A stretch of 41,721 nt of DNA from Betaproteobacteria bacterium (GTDB lineage: Bacteria; Pseudomonadota; Gammaproteobacteria; Burkholderiales; Burkholderiaceae): the NCBI GenBank assembly GCA_009783065.1, contig WRHV01000008.1:1-41721 (forward strand). The letters run 5' to 3'. Each line of letters opens with the position of its first letter. Positions within the stretch are counted from its first letter, which is position 1. The notes under the pieces are model-generated. The model was not told where the DNA came from. It was given only the letters and a program-made list of their open reading frames with translations, and searched no databases. This document shows positions 17,626 to 26,837 of this stretch, in pieces. The translations under genes and the position numbers were made by a program.

Positions 17626-19524
17626 TTGGAACATAAGCCGGAAGAAGAAAAACGGGATGTAAAAAAAAGCAGCCTGGCGATGCTGACGGTTGCCTCGCTC
17701 GGGATTGTCTATGGCGACATCGGGACAAGCCCGTTGTATGTCATGCGCGCCGTTTTTGGCGGCACAGGGGGGCTTATCCTGACACAAATCAATTTGCTCG
17801 GGATTATCTCATTGATTATTTGGGGCTTGATTGTCGTGGTATCGGTCAAGTATGTCCTGATCATGCTTCGTGCAGGCAACCGAGGCGAAGGCGGCACACT
17901 GGCGCTGATGGCGCTGGCACATTCTACTCTCCCTAAAAAATCGCGGTTGTATTACCCGCTTTTGGCATTAGGCGTACTGGGCGCTTCCCTCTTTTACGGC
18001 GATAGTGTTATTACACCTGCCATTTCCATCTTATCTGCCGTAGAAGGGCTGGAAGTCGCCACGCCCGTATTTCGCCCGTATGTGATACCCATTGCATTGG
18101 GCATCATCGTGGCGCTTTATTCCGTGCAGGTTAAAGGAACCGCAGGCATCGGCAAATGGTTTGGCCCGATTATGATCCTATGGTTTATGACGCTGGCCGT
18201 GATGGGGGTTGTCAATATTGTTGCGATGCCTGATGTGCTGATGGCGCTCAATCCTTATCATGCGCTTGTTTTTATCAACTTGAATCCTGGAATCGCTTTT
18301 ATTGCGTTAGGCGCTGTCGTGCTGGCTTTCACCGGAGCAGAAACCCTTTATGCCGATATGGGCCATTTTGGTCCCCAGCCTATCAGACGCGCCTGGTTTT
18401 ATCTGGTGTTTCCGGCGCTAACACTGAATTACCTGGGGCAAGGCGGATTATTACTGTCTAATCCTGGCGCGATTTCCAATCCTTTTTTCATGCAACTGGA
18501 TTCGTGGAGTATTTATCCACTTGTTTTCATGTCGACGATGGCCGTTGTTATTGCGTCACAGGCAACGATTTCCGGCGCTTTTTCCATTACAAAACAGGCG
18601 ATTGGCCTTGGGTTGCTGCCGCGCATGAAAATTATCTACACATCAGAAAGTGAAATCGGTCAAATCTATATACCCATCATTAACTGGCTTCAAATGGGGG
18701 CGGTGATCATTGCTGTCGTTGAGTTCAGGTCATCGGACAATCTGACAGGCGCTTATGGCGTTGCCGTGACGGGGGCCATGTTGATTACCACACTTTTTCT
18801 TTTCTTTATTATGCGCTATCACTGGAAGCGCCATATTATCCTCAGTCTGGCGCTTCCACTGTTATTTTGTGTGATCGATGTATCGTTGCTTGGTTCCAAT
18901 CTGCTCAAAATAGAAAACGGTGGCTGGTTTCCCATTGCCATCGGCATCATCATCTATACCTTGATGATGACATGGCGTCAGGGACGGCTTCTGGTCGGAT
19001 TAAGTCAAAAGAAACACGCTATTCCTATTGATTCTTTTCTTCAGTCGCTGTTTTTTTCGCCGCCACAGCGAATTGCCGGCACGGCTATATTCCTGCGCGG
19101 AGAAAGTGATGGCGTGCCTCAGGCGCTTTTGCATAACCTGTCCCACAATAAAGTTTTGCATGAGCGGATTTTTTTTCTCACCGTTCATGTCCAGGAAGTT
19201 CCCTGGGTGCCGGAAAATGAGCGAATCAAAATCGAGAAATTGGGTTATGAGTGTTACCAGATCGATTTGTATTACGGTTTCAAGGATGAAGTTGATATTC
19301 CCAGGACACTATTGATGTGCAAGGAATATGGTTATACCTTTGATATGATGTCGACATCTTTCTTCGTTTCACGCCAGACATACATATCGACGCCTTCGCC
19401 CGGTATGGCCAAATGGCGGGAGCATCTGTTTATCTGGGTATCGCGTAATGCGCGTAATGCGGCTGATTATTACCAGATTCCGGCAAACCGGGTCATTGAG
19501 CTGGGTGGGCGTGTGGAAATTTGA
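17626..19524 (+). CDS. kup: Low-affinity potassium transporter Kup
   Basis: Inner-membrane K+ uptake protein of the KUP/HAK/KT family, probably proton-coupled. About 12 transmembrane segments occupy residues 17-450, followed by a cytoplasmic C-terminal domain. The signature GDIGTSPLY is at 30-38; other conserved blocks are YGDSVITPAISILSAVEGLE and FTGAETLYADMGHFG. The 632 residues are normal. The start is a TTG; it is credible because AGGAG lies 5 nt upstream and the frame has no ATG before the conserved region except Met19, which would remove the N-terminal tail. Confidence 0.96.
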   Translation: MEHKPEEEKRDVKKSSLAMLTVASLGIVYGDIGTSPLYVMRAVFGGTGGLILTQINLLGIISLIIWGLIVVVSVKYVLIMLRAGNRGEGGTLALMALAHSTLPKKSRLYYPLLALGVLGASLFYGDSVITPAISILSAVEGLEVATPVFRPYVIPIALGIIVALYSVQVKGTAGIGKWFGPIMILWFMTLAVMGVVNIVAMPDVLMALNPYHALVFINLNPGIAFIALGAVVLAFTGAETLYADMGHFGPQPIRRAWFYLVFPALTLNYLGQGGLLLSNPGAISNPFFMQLDSWSIYPLVFMSTMAVVIASQATISGAFSITKQAIGLGLLPRMKIIYTSESEIGQIYIPIINWLQMGAVIIAVVEFRSSDNLTGAYGVAVTGAMLITTLFLFFIMRYHWKRHIILSLALPLLFCVIDVSLLGSNLLKIENGGWFPIAIGIIIYTLMMTWRQGRLLVGLSQKKHAIPIDSFLQSLFFSPPQRIAGTAIFLRGESDGVPQALLHNLSHNKVLHERIFFLTVHVQEVPWVPENERIKIEKLGYECYQIDLYYGFKDEVDIPRTLLMCKEYGYTFDMMSTSFFVSRQTYISTPSPGMAKWREHLFIWVSRNARNAADYYQIPANRVIELGGRVEI

Positions 19525-19597
19525 CAAGGCCGTAAATTATCATTGCAAAACAATATATTAAATAATAATCATTTCTACATAACCTGATAAAAACATC

Positions 19598-20488
19598 ATG
19601 AAGATATTGGTATTCGGAAAAAATGGACAAGTCGGTCATGAACTTCAGCGCGCGCTTTTACCGCTTGGAGAAATCATCGCTTTGGATCGGAATGAGGTTG
19701 ATTTTGAAAACAAGGATGCACTGCGGCAAACGGCTAGTACCTACGCTGCTGATGTGATAGTTAATGCCGCAGCCTATACCGCTGTTGACAAGGCTGAAGA
19801 AGAAGAGGCGCGTGCTTTCCGGATCAATGCAGAGGCGGTTGAAGTGCTTGCTGATTATGCTCGTTATAGTGGCGCATTGCTGGTTCATTATTCAACGGAT
19901 TATGTTTTTGATGGTAGTAAGACAGCTCCTTATGTTGAGACGGATTTCACCAATCCCTTAAATGCATATGGGAGATCCAAACTGGCGGGAGAGCAGGCTG
20001 TTCAGCAAGGAGGTTGCCACCATTTTATTTTTCGTACCAGTTGGGTTTTTTCGTCTCACGGAAACAACTTTATCAAAACGATCTGGCGTCTCGGAAAAGA
20101 ACGGGAAACATTGAATGTGGTTGCAGACCAAATCGGTGCGCCGACTTCTGCCGAATTGATTGCGGATGTAACAGCGCTTTCAATTGCCGCGTTCTATACG
20201 GATCTGTTACCGGAAGGCATTCATCATCTGGCTTCATCAGGTGAAACGAGCTGGTATGGTCTGGCCAGTTATGTGGTTCAGAAGGCGCATGAAAAAGGGA
20301 TCGCCATGAAGCTGAATAAGGACAACATCAAGCCGATCGCAACAGAAGCCTATCCGCTTCCTGCTGTTCGTCCCCGCAATTCTCGTTTAGATAATTCATC
20401 ACTATCAGAAAAATTAGGTTTTTTACTTCCCGAATGGTCTTTGCATGTTGATCGTGTCATTGATCAGCTTATTCAAGCTGAAGCCTGA
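19598..20488 (+). CDS. rfbD: dTDP-4-dehydrorhamnose reductase
   Basis: Last step of dTDP-L-rhamnose synthesis, reducing the 4-keto sugar with NAD(P)H. It is an extended SDR protein: the Rossmann motif G7xxG10xxG13 is intact and the catalytic pair is Tyr124-xxx-Lys128 (YGRSK). STDYVFDG and AAAYTAVDKAE are typical of RmlD. The 296 residues fit. It is oddly placed: rmlA and rmlB are 17 kb away on the other strand and rmlC is absent from the window. Preceded by a 73-nt AT-rich gap, so probably its own transcript. Confidence 0.95.
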   Translation: MKILVFGKNGQVGHELQRALLPLGEIIALDRNEVDFENKDALRQTASTYAADVIVNAAAYTAVDKAEEEEARAFRINAEAVEVLADYARYSGALLVHYSTDYVFDGSKTAPYVETDFTNPLNAYGRSKLAGEQAVQQGGCHHFIFRTSWVFSSHGNNFIKTIWRLGKERETLNVVADQIGAPTSAELIADVTALSIAAFYTDLLPEGIHHLASSGETSWYGLASYVVQKAHEKGIAMKLNKDNIKPIATEAYPLPAVRPRNSRLDNSSLSEKLGFLLPEWSLHVDRVIDQLIQAEA

Positions 20489-20509
20489 TGACCCCAGCAG
20501 CAGTTTCTC

Positions 20510-20592
20510 TTTTGCAAAATAGATAACGGCGGTGTCTTTTTTTGTTGCATTTATATGTTTGGCAAATTAATATTTGCTTTGCAAATTATTTG
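20510..20592 (+). promoter_or_regulatory. Candidate MarR operator cluster and promoter upstream of efflux operon
   Basis: Four half-sites of one motif are packed head to head: GCAAAT (20562-20567), ATTTGC (20572-20577), GCAAAT (20581-20586) and ATTTG (20588-20592). A perfect palindrome TTTTGCAAAA lies at 20510-20519. A weak promoter, TTGCAT (20545-20550), 17 nt, TAATAT (20568-20573), would have its -10 inside the first inverted repeat. Autoregulation by the MarR protein encoded directly downstream is the natural reading, by analogy with other MarR family operons; binding is inference. Confidence 0.45.
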
Positions 20593-20608
20593 TATGAAAA
20601 AGGCCATT

Positions 20609-21058
20609 ATGAATGACGATGATCGAATCAGGATGATTTTTACGACATCCCTTTCCCAGACAGCGCGCGCTTATACGTCTGTCGCCGACAAAATAGCCTC
20701 TATTTATGGTTTATCTCAGGCTACCGCATGGCCGGCAGTGATGATTGGCCGGATGGGAAATCATACACGGCTCAGTGAATTGGCGGATGCGCTGGGGCTT
20801 GATCCTTCTTCCTTGGTCCGGATTATTGATCAACTGGTTGTTGCCGGGATTGTCAAAAGGATAGAAGATCCCAAGGACAGGCGTGCCAAGATATTAAGTT
20901 TGACGGAAGAGGGAGAAAAAATCATGGCACAAGTAGAACGCGCCTTGATTTCCTTTCGAAATGAGTTACTCAAGGATGTGCCCATTACGGATATTCAAAT
21001 AGGTGTGCGCGTTTTAAGCGCACTAAGAGCATCCGTCAAAAATAATGAAATTGTCTGA
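20609..21058 (+). CDS. MarR-family transcriptional regulator
   Basis: Cytosolic dimeric winged-helix regulator, likely a ligand-responsive repressor of the efflux operon it heads. The helix-turn-helix and wing are visible as TRLSELADALGLDPSSLVRIIDQLVVAGIVKR followed by EDPKDRRAKILSLTEEG, the DxRxxxxxLT wing motif. I start at the ATG at 20609 (149 residues), which has AAAAAGG 5 nt upstream; upstream in-frame ATGs at 20555 and 20594 lack ribosome-binding sites and would lie in the operator cluster. The FUSC permease gene begins within a few bases of the stop. The ligand is unknown; aromatic acids or phenolics are usual in this class. Confidence 0.93.
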   Translation: MNDDDRIRMIFTTSLSQTARAYTSVADKIASIYGLSQATAWPAVMIGRMGNHTRLSELADALGLDPSSLVRIIDQLVVAGIVKRIEDPKDRRAKILSLTEEGEKIMAQVERALISFRNELLKDVPITDIQIGVRVLSALRASVKNNEIV

Positions 21059-21064
21059 CTGATA

Positions 21065-23176
21065 TTGGCTGATATACCCGTGCAAGCGCCTTCAACCAAG
21101 GTCATACGACTGAATTTTCCTGCTTTACCTGCTCCGAAGGAATGGCTTTTTTCAATTAAATGTTTTGTTTCAGCGATGCTGGCGCTTTACATTTCATTGA
21201 AAATTGGTCTGACACACCCTTTCTGGGCTGTCGGCACCTGTTATGTGATTGCGACACCGTTGGCAGGGTCCGTGCGTTCAAAAGGATTTTACCGGACGGT
21301 TGGAACGATCCTGTCCGGTTTGATGGTTATTATCACCATTCCGCTTTTGGCCAATTACCGCATTATTTATGTTTCAATCCTGGCAGGATGGGCTGGCCTG
21401 TGTCTGTATATTTCCCTGCTTGATCGAACGCCCCGCGCCTATATTTTCATGCTGGCGGGTTATACGCCTGCGATTATCGGGTTTCCGATTCTTCAGGACG
21501 CCTATTCCATGATGGCTTCGACGCCTTTTTTGACCGCGTCAGACCGGGTACAGGAAATCATTATCGGTTTAGGGTGTTCCTCTCTGGTGCATAGCCTGAT
21601 TTTTCCGCAGAGTATTGGTCATGCGCTGCTTCAACGTCTTGATTTGGCAATCAGCGATGCCAAACAATGGGCGGTTGATGTGCTGCTGGGGGTAAAGGAG
21701 AGCAAAAGCGCGCCTTTGTACCGCAAGCTTGCGCAGGAAATTACCGAGTTGCGGCTGATGGCGACGCATCTTCCATTTGACACACATAATATCCGCTGGA
21801 CAACCGATGTTGTCAGGGTTTTGCATGACCGCCTGGCTTCGTTGGTTCCTATCATATCGGGTATGGAAGACAGGATGACGGCGTTAAAAGAAGGCCAGTC
21901 GGAAGTCCGATCTTTCGACTGGCGCGTATTATTGAGCGATATTGCGGATTGGTGCGAAAGAGGGCGCTCTTCTCCCGAAAGAGCAAGGCAATTGCGAAGC
22001 CGTATAGACCAACTGATACCTGAAACCCGTATTCATGCTGGTTGGGCCGATATTCTCAAAGTTAATTTTGCTTCCGAGCTTCACATGCTGATTAACGCGC
22101 TGGAAGACTGTTTCAGATACCGCCATCAAATTGAAGTTGGCGTGAAAAAAGGGATACTGCAAGAGATACCCAATGTGCCGGTTGTACCCAATCGCGCGCT
22201 TCATGCGGATAAAGGGCAGGCGTTGATGGCTGCGTTGGGGGTTGTCGTATCGGTACTGGTAACGACGGTTTTCTGGATGGTTACGGATTGGCCGTTTGGT
22301 TTTTATGCGCCGATGTTTGCCAGTATTGCCTGTTCCATTTTCGCGACCCTGGATAACCCGATACCCGCTTTGAAAAGTTTTTTTCGTTACACGCTCTATT
22401 CCGTGCCGATTTCGGCGCTATATCTGCTCGTTGTTATACCGAGTACCCATACAGTTGAAATGCTGATGTTAGTCCTTGCTCCTTTTTTTATCTGGGGCGG
22501 CATTTATATGGGGCGTCCTGCTTCAGCCGGCCGCTTTTTAATTTTGATTATGGCGGTTGTCGGTATGCTGATGCTGTATGACTTCGGACAGCCTGACTTG
22601 ACTACCTTCATTAACGGGCAGGCTGCCCAATTGTTCGGAATTGGCGTCGCTTTCTTTTTTACGAATCTTTTGAGAAACGTGAATATTAAAAGGCTGGTCA
22701 GACGGGTCGTTCGGTCAGGTTGGGCTGAAATGGCGCAGATGGCAAAAGCGATGAGGCCGACATCGGTCGCAGAACTGGCTGTTCGCATGACTGACAGGAT
22801 CAGTTTACTCGCTCCCCGCTTGGCGGCGGTAGAAAGCAGTGGCGGCATATCTTCGCTTGATTTGATGGAAGACGTCCGGGTGAGTATCAACATGGCATAT
22901 TTGTTGCGCAGGCAGGATTTTCTCAGGCAGAGCAGCGTTTCGCTGGAGCCGTTGATGCATCATCTTTTTACTTATTTCCGTGACAAATTATCGCGAATGA
23001 GAGGCAATGAAAGAGAATTGCTGATTCAATTGGATCGTTTGCTGTATCAGGTTTGCGATTTGCCTTCGTCAACACAGAAAAATGAAGTCATTTCGGCACT
23101 GGCAGGCATTCGAAAAGACATGTTCCCGAAAGCCCTTTTTTACAGGGCGACTGTGCCTGGCAAGGAGGTGGAATGA
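21065..23176 (+). CDS. FUSC-family efflux permease (AaeB / fusaric-acid-resistance-like)
   Basis: Inner-membrane component of a tripartite exporter for aromatic carboxylic acids or similar toxic compounds. The 703-residue protein has two membrane blocks (about 30-180 and 385-540) separated by soluble regions, the duplicated FUSC layout; the opening block has HPFWAVGTCYVIATPLAGSVRSKG. No ATG is available at the start: TTG at 21065, CTG at 21059 and GTG at 21080 all lie after the marR stop in the same frame and none has a clear ribosome-binding site, so translation may depend on coupling to marR. Substrate unproven. Confidence 0.92.
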   Translation: MADIPVQAPSTKVIRLNFPALPAPKEWLFSIKCFVSAMLALYISLKIGLTHPFWAVGTCYVIATPLAGSVRSKGFYRTVGTILSGLMVIITIPLLANYRIIYVSILAGWAGLCLYISLLDRTPRAYIFMLAGYTPAIIGFPILQDAYSMMASTPFLTASDRVQEIIIGLGCSSLVHSLIFPQSIGHALLQRLDLAISDAKQWAVDVLLGVKESKSAPLYRKLAQEITELRLMATHLPFDTHNIRWTTDVVRVLHDRLASLVPIISGMEDRMTALKEGQSEVRSFDWRVLLSDIADWCERGRSSPERARQLRSRIDQLIPETRIHAGWADILKVNFASELHMLINALEDCFRYRHQIEVGVKKGILQEIPNVPVVPNRALHADKGQALMAALGVVVSVLVTTVFWMVTDWPFGFYAPMFASIACSIFATLDNPIPALKSFFRYTLYSVPISALYLLVVIPSTHTVEMLMLVLAPFFIWGGIYMGRPASAGRFLILIMAVVGMLMLYDFGQPDLTTFINGQAAQLFGIGVAFFFTNLLRNVNIKRLVRRVVRSGWAEMAQMAKAMRPTSVAELAVRMTDRISLLAPRLAAVESSGGISSLDLMEDVRVSINMAYLLRRQDFLRQSSVSLEPLMHHLFTYFRDKLSRMRGNERELLIQLDRLLYQVCDLPSSTQKNEVISALAGIRKDMFPKALFYRATVPGKEVE

Positions 23177-23394
23177 CCGGTGAGGTTAATGTTTACGGCG
23201 TTTACATACCGTGGGGGATTATCATGCTGCTGGCAGCCATGGGCGTGACCCGCCTGATTAGCCGGGGATTGGCGAAATTCGGTTTTTATCGTTATGTCTG
23301 GCATCCCGCGCTATTTGATTTTGCGGTTTTTGTGATTGTAATGGGTGCTTTTTTCTTTTTGTTTTCTTTGCGTAGGTTTTCGTATGCGTTTTGA
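23173..23394 (+). CDS. DUF1656 small membrane protein (AaeX-like)
   Basis: A 73-residue inner-membrane protein with two predicted hydrophobic segments (about 12-28 and 45-66). DUF1656 proteins occur beside FUSC permeases and HlyD adaptors; E. coli AaeX is the model, with no defined biochemical role. It begins EVNVYGVYIPWGI, typical of the family. The start overlaps the permease stop as ATGA and has a strong AAGGAGGT ribosome-binding site. Confidence 0.92.
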   Translation: MTGEVNVYGVYIPWGIIMLLAAMGVTRLISRGLAKFGFYRYVWHPALFDFAVFVIVMGAFFFLFSLRRFSYAF

Positions 23395-24292
23395 GTTTTC
23401 CAGACTACAAGCTATTCGCTTTGGGGTGAGCGCAACCGTTATTCTGATAGCAGTACTTGTTGCCTGGCGTCTGTTTATTCATTATGAATATGACCCATGG
23501 ACACGTGATGGACGCATCAAGGCGGATATCGTGCAAATCGCGTCTGATGTGACCGGACAGGTTGTTAAAGTGCATGTTCGGGACAATCAGATGGTAAAAA
23601 AAGGCGACATCCTGTTTGAAATTGACCATGACCGTTTTGAACTGGCGTTGCGTCAGGCTCAAGCCGGTGTTCAGGCTGCGCGGGTCAATTTTGATCAGGC
23701 AAAACGTGAGGACATGCGGAATCGGAAGCTGAAGGAATTGGTTGCTCATGAAATTCGGGAGCAGGGACGCGCCAAAATGGAGCAGTATGAAACGGATCTG
23801 GCCATGGCCATAGTCAAGCGTGATACGGCCAAACTGGATTTGGAGCGGACAAAAGTACGGGCTACCGTTAACGGTTATGTAACCAATTTGAATGTCCAGG
23901 TAGGAACCTATCTCAGCGCCAGTCAACCGGCAGTTGCCTTGATTGATATGGATTCACTGTATGTTGAAGGTTACTTCGAGGAAACCAAGCTCGCCCGGAT
24001 TTATCCGGGTGATCCGGCAACGATTTCCCTGATGGGAGAAGAGGAAAAACTGAAGGGGTATGTGCAAAGTGTTGCCGGCGGAATTTACGACAGGGAGCGC
24101 AGTACGGGTTCCAACCTGCTTCAAAATATCAATCCGACCTTAAACTGGGTCCGGCTGGTTCAGCGTATTCCGGTCAGAATCGAACTGGAGACGATGCCCA
24201 AGCAAATTAAATTGGTTGTGGGGCAGACTGCCACGATTAATATCCAGGCTTCAAACCGCAGTGATCGCTTAGGACTGGAAAATAAAAAGTAG
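23384..24292 (+). CDS. HlyD-family membrane fusion protein (AaeA-like)
   Basis: Periplasmic adaptor linking the FUSC permease to the outer-membrane channel. It has an N-terminal transmembrane helix (about 11-29), a lipoyl/barrel half-motif DVTGQVVKVHVRDNQMVKKGD, an alpha-helical hairpin around 75-145 and the second half-motif VRATVNGYVTNLNVQVGTYL. I start at the ATG at 23384 (302 residues) with AGG about 8 nt upstream; the longer frame begins at GTG 23345 inside the DUF1656 gene. It overlaps that gene's end by 11 nt, consistent with one operon. Confidence 0.94.
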   Translation: MRFEFSRLQAIRFGVSATVILIAVLVAWRLFIHYEYDPWTRDGRIKADIVQIASDVTGQVVKVHVRDNQMVKKGDILFEIDHDRFELALRQAQAGVQAARVNFDQAKREDMRNRKLKELVAHEIREQGRAKMEQYETDLAMAIVKRDTAKLDLERTKVRATVNGYVTNLNVQVGTYLSASQPAVALIDMDSLYVEGYFEETKLARIYPGDPATISLMGEEEKLKGYVQSVAGGIYDRERSTGSNLLQNINPTLNWVRLVQRIPVRIELETMPKQIKLVVGQTATINIQASNRSDRLGLENKK

Positions 24293-24301
24293 AGTGCTGC
24301 C

Positions 24302-25810
24302 ATGTTCTTATGCCGATTATTCCGTTTGATGCTTGTTCTATTGTTTCTGACTGTATTGTCAGCTTGTACGGCAGTCGGGCCTGACTATCGGGTGCCTGCC
24401 GAGGCGGTTATCAGACAGGAAAAAAACGCGGCAACGTTTGTTTCAGCCAATGAGCCGGTTTACACCCAGCATGATCTGCCACAGAATTGGTGGCGCCTGT
24501 ATGATCAGGAGACAATCAATGAACTGGTCAATAAAGCGTTGGCGGCCAATACAGACCTGAGAATCGCTTCCGCGAACCTGGCGAGAGTCCGGGCCGTTCT
24601 GGAAGAAGCGAGAACCATGACGGATCCGGTTTTTGATGTCGGTGCGTCACCAGGTTATGGCCGGAATGCGACCAAACCTGGGACGCGGCGCGAAGGCAAT
24701 CACTGGTTTTATGACATGGGCGCCGGCATGTCCTACCAGTTTGATCTGTTTGGCAAAATCGCACGGGCAATTGAAGCGGCTACAGCTGATGTAGAAGCGA
24801 CGCGGGCGGCTTATGATCTCATGCGCATTACGGTTATTGCTGATACGACACGGGCTTACCTGGACATTTGTTCTTCGGGGTATCGGATGGATGTGGCGGT
24901 CAGATCTGTGGAGTTACAACAAAAATTTGTCGACACAACGATACGTCTGACTGATGGCGGGCGGAGTACGCCATTGGATGTCAGCCGCGCACGCGCCCAA
25001 CTGGAATACCTTCGTGCAGCCGTGCCGTCGCTAGTGGCTCAGCAGCGCGTCGCCATGTATCAACTGGCTGTCTTAACGGGAGAGCGGCCGGATGCCTTGA
25101 TGGAAAAGGTCGGCCAATGCCGGGCAATACCGCAGTTGACACAACCGATTCCGGTGGGAGACGGCGCGGCGCTTCTAAGCAGACGGCCTGATATCCGTCA
25201 AGCCGAGCGCACATTGGCTGCGGCAACGGCAAGAATTGGCGTCGCGACCGCTGATCTGTATCCGAGTATCAGTCTTGGCCTCCATATTGGCAGGACCGGC
25301 ACCTTTTCCAGCTTTGGTTCAGATAATGCTTTTAGATGGGGAGTCGGCCCACTGATTTCATGGACGCTGCCGGCAACAGGCCCTGCGCGTGCCCGTATTG
25401 CACAGGTCGAGGCAGAGACAGAAGCCGCTCTGGCTGATTTTGATGGTACTGTGCTAAATGCGATTAAGGAAGTGGAAAGCGCTCTGGTCGTTTATGCAAG
25501 AGGACTTGATAGAAATGCAGCGTTAAGGAAAGCGCGAGACCAGAGTGCATTGGCATCCCGGCAGGCTCACCAGCTTTACAATGATGGCCGGACGGATTTT
25601 CTGACCATGCTGGATGCGGATCGGACACTAGCGGATTTTGAAAGCCGGCTGGCAGAATCAGAGGCTCAGTTGGCGCGGGATCAGGTCCATCTTTTCCTTG
25701 CGCTGGGTGGTGGATGGGATCCGGAAGTGACAAAAGAAAAGCCAAAAGTAAATATGTCAGGCACAACAGTGACGGATGCGCAATCTGAAACATTGGCGGC
25801 AAAGCAGTAA
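24302..25810 (+). CDS. NodT-family outer-membrane efflux lipoprotein
   Basis: TolC-like outer-membrane channel for the exporter encoded upstream. The lipoprotein signal ends in LSAC with lipidated Cys22. The two outer-membrane-efflux repeats are recognisable, with NWWRLYDQETINELVNKALAAN, YQFDLFGKI, the interdomain LLSRRPDIRQAERTLAAAT, and a second repeat ending near VHLFLALGGGW. The 502 residues include a 25-residue polar tail. Last gene of the marR operon and convergent with rsmI, with only 4 nt between the stops. Confidence 0.95.
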   Translation: MFLCRLFRLMLVLLFLTVLSACTAVGPDYRVPAEAVIRQEKNAATFVSANEPVYTQHDLPQNWWRLYDQETINELVNKALAANTDLRIASANLARVRAVLEEARTMTDPVFDVGASPGYGRNATKPGTRREGNHWFYDMGAGMSYQFDLFGKIARAIEAATADVEATRAAYDLMRITVIADTTRAYLDICSSGYRMDVAVRSVELQQKFVDTTIRLTDGGRSTPLDVSRARAQLEYLRAAVPSLVAQQRVAMYQLAVLTGERPDALMEKVGQCRAIPQLTQPIPVGDGAALLSRRPDIRQAERTLAAATARIGVATADLYPSISLGLHIGRTGTFSSFGSDNAFRWGVGPLISWTLPATGPARARIAQVEAETEAALADFDGTVLNAIKEVESALVVYARGLDRNAALRKARDQSALASRQAHQLYNDGRTDFLTMLDADRTLADFESRLAESEAQLARDQVHLFLALGGGWDPEVTKEKPKVNMSGTTVTDAQSETLAAKQ

Positions 25811-25814
25811 TCCA

Positions 25815-26726
25815 TCATTTTCTATCGTCTTTTATTTGCAGCGCACGCTCATAAAGCGGTTTTTTCTTCATGCCGGTAATCTGTGCCGCCAATGATGCGG
25901 CCTGACTGACCGGGCATTCTGCAAGCAGTATGGATAAAATGCGTTCCGCTTCCATTTCATCTTGGTTTCTGCCGGATTTCGCGCTTTCGATCAGCAGTAC
26001 AAACTCGCCTCTGGCATGATGGGGGTCAGCATCCAGCCATTCGCGGGTTTCAGATAGCTTGCAGCGATGTATTTCCTCGAAAAACTTGGTTATTTCACGG
26101 GCAATGACAATCTGGCGATCCGGTCCAAAAACAGCTAATAGCGAAGCGAGGGTTTCGCGTATTCGATGAGGCGCTTCATAAATAACCAGTATTGCTGGCA
26201 TGTTTTCGAGCGATTTCAGCATCGTTTCCTTAGCCACCTTTTTTACAGGCAGGAATCCGACAAAATAAAAATGATCCGCTGACAGGCCACTAACAGAAAG
26301 AGCGGCAATGGCGGCGGATGCGCCTGGGACAGGCATAACCCGTAATCCGGCTGAAAGAACGGCATCGACGAGATGGGAACCTGGATCGGAAATGGCGGGT
26401 GTTCCGGCGTCCGTCACCAGCGCGATTCGTTCTCCCTTTGATAAACGGTTGACCAGTTGCTCCGTCATACGGTATTCATTATGCTGGTGGACGGCTATCA
26501 GTGGTTTTGAAATGCCGTATTGCGATAAGAGTGTTCCCGTTATGCGCGTGTCCTCACATGCGACGGCATCGACCAGAGAAAGGACGTGCAGTGCCCGAAG
26601 CGTGATGTCGCCGATATTCCCGATCGGTGTCGCAATCACATACAAAGCAGCAGGCGGATAATCCTGCTGGATGACGTCCTGCATAAGGCGAGCCGGGTTT
26701 TTCAAATTATCATTTTTATCATTCAT
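25815..26726 (-). CDS. rsmI: 16S rRNA (cytidine1402-2'-O)-methyltransferase
   Basis: Methylates the 2'-OH of C1402 in the ribosomal P site using SAM. The tetrapyrrole-methylase fold is marked by LYVIATPIGNIGDITLRAL at about 28-46, EDTRITGTLL, LVTDAGTPAISDPG, and VPGASAAIAALSVSGL. The C-terminal small helical domain of RsmI is also present. The 303 residues include about 27 N-terminal residues before the core; a shorter start is possible. It is divergent from yraN-diaA-dolP, the E. coli order without lpoA between them, as expected outside Gammaproteobacteria. Confidence 0.96.
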   Translation of the reverse strand: MNDKNDNLKNPARLMQDVIQQDYPPAALYVIATPIGNIGDITLRALHVLSLVDAVACEDTRITGTLLSQYGISKPLIAVHQHNEYRMTEQLVNRLSKGERIALVTDAGTPAISDPGSHLVDAVLSAGLRVMPVPGASAAIAALSVSGLSADHFYFVGFLPVKKVAKETMLKSLENMPAILVIYEAPHRIRETLASLLAVFGPDRQIVIAREITKFFEEIHRCKLSETREWLDADPHHARGEFVLLIESAKSGRNQDEMEAERILSILLAECPVSQAASLAAQITGMKKKPLYERALQIKDDRK

Positions 26727-26837
26727 TATCGCTTCACCGTAAGTTTGGTATGATTGTGCGTGAGAGTGATGTCAAAGACAAGCCGCATTTTATTCACATG
26801 CTACCAAATGAGGTTCATTCAGGGAGAAGCTGAAATC

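Noticed and set aside
26727..26837. Missing lpoA between rsmI and yraN
   Set aside because: LpoA is a gammaproteobacterial protein as far as I know, so its absence in a betaproteobacterium is expected.
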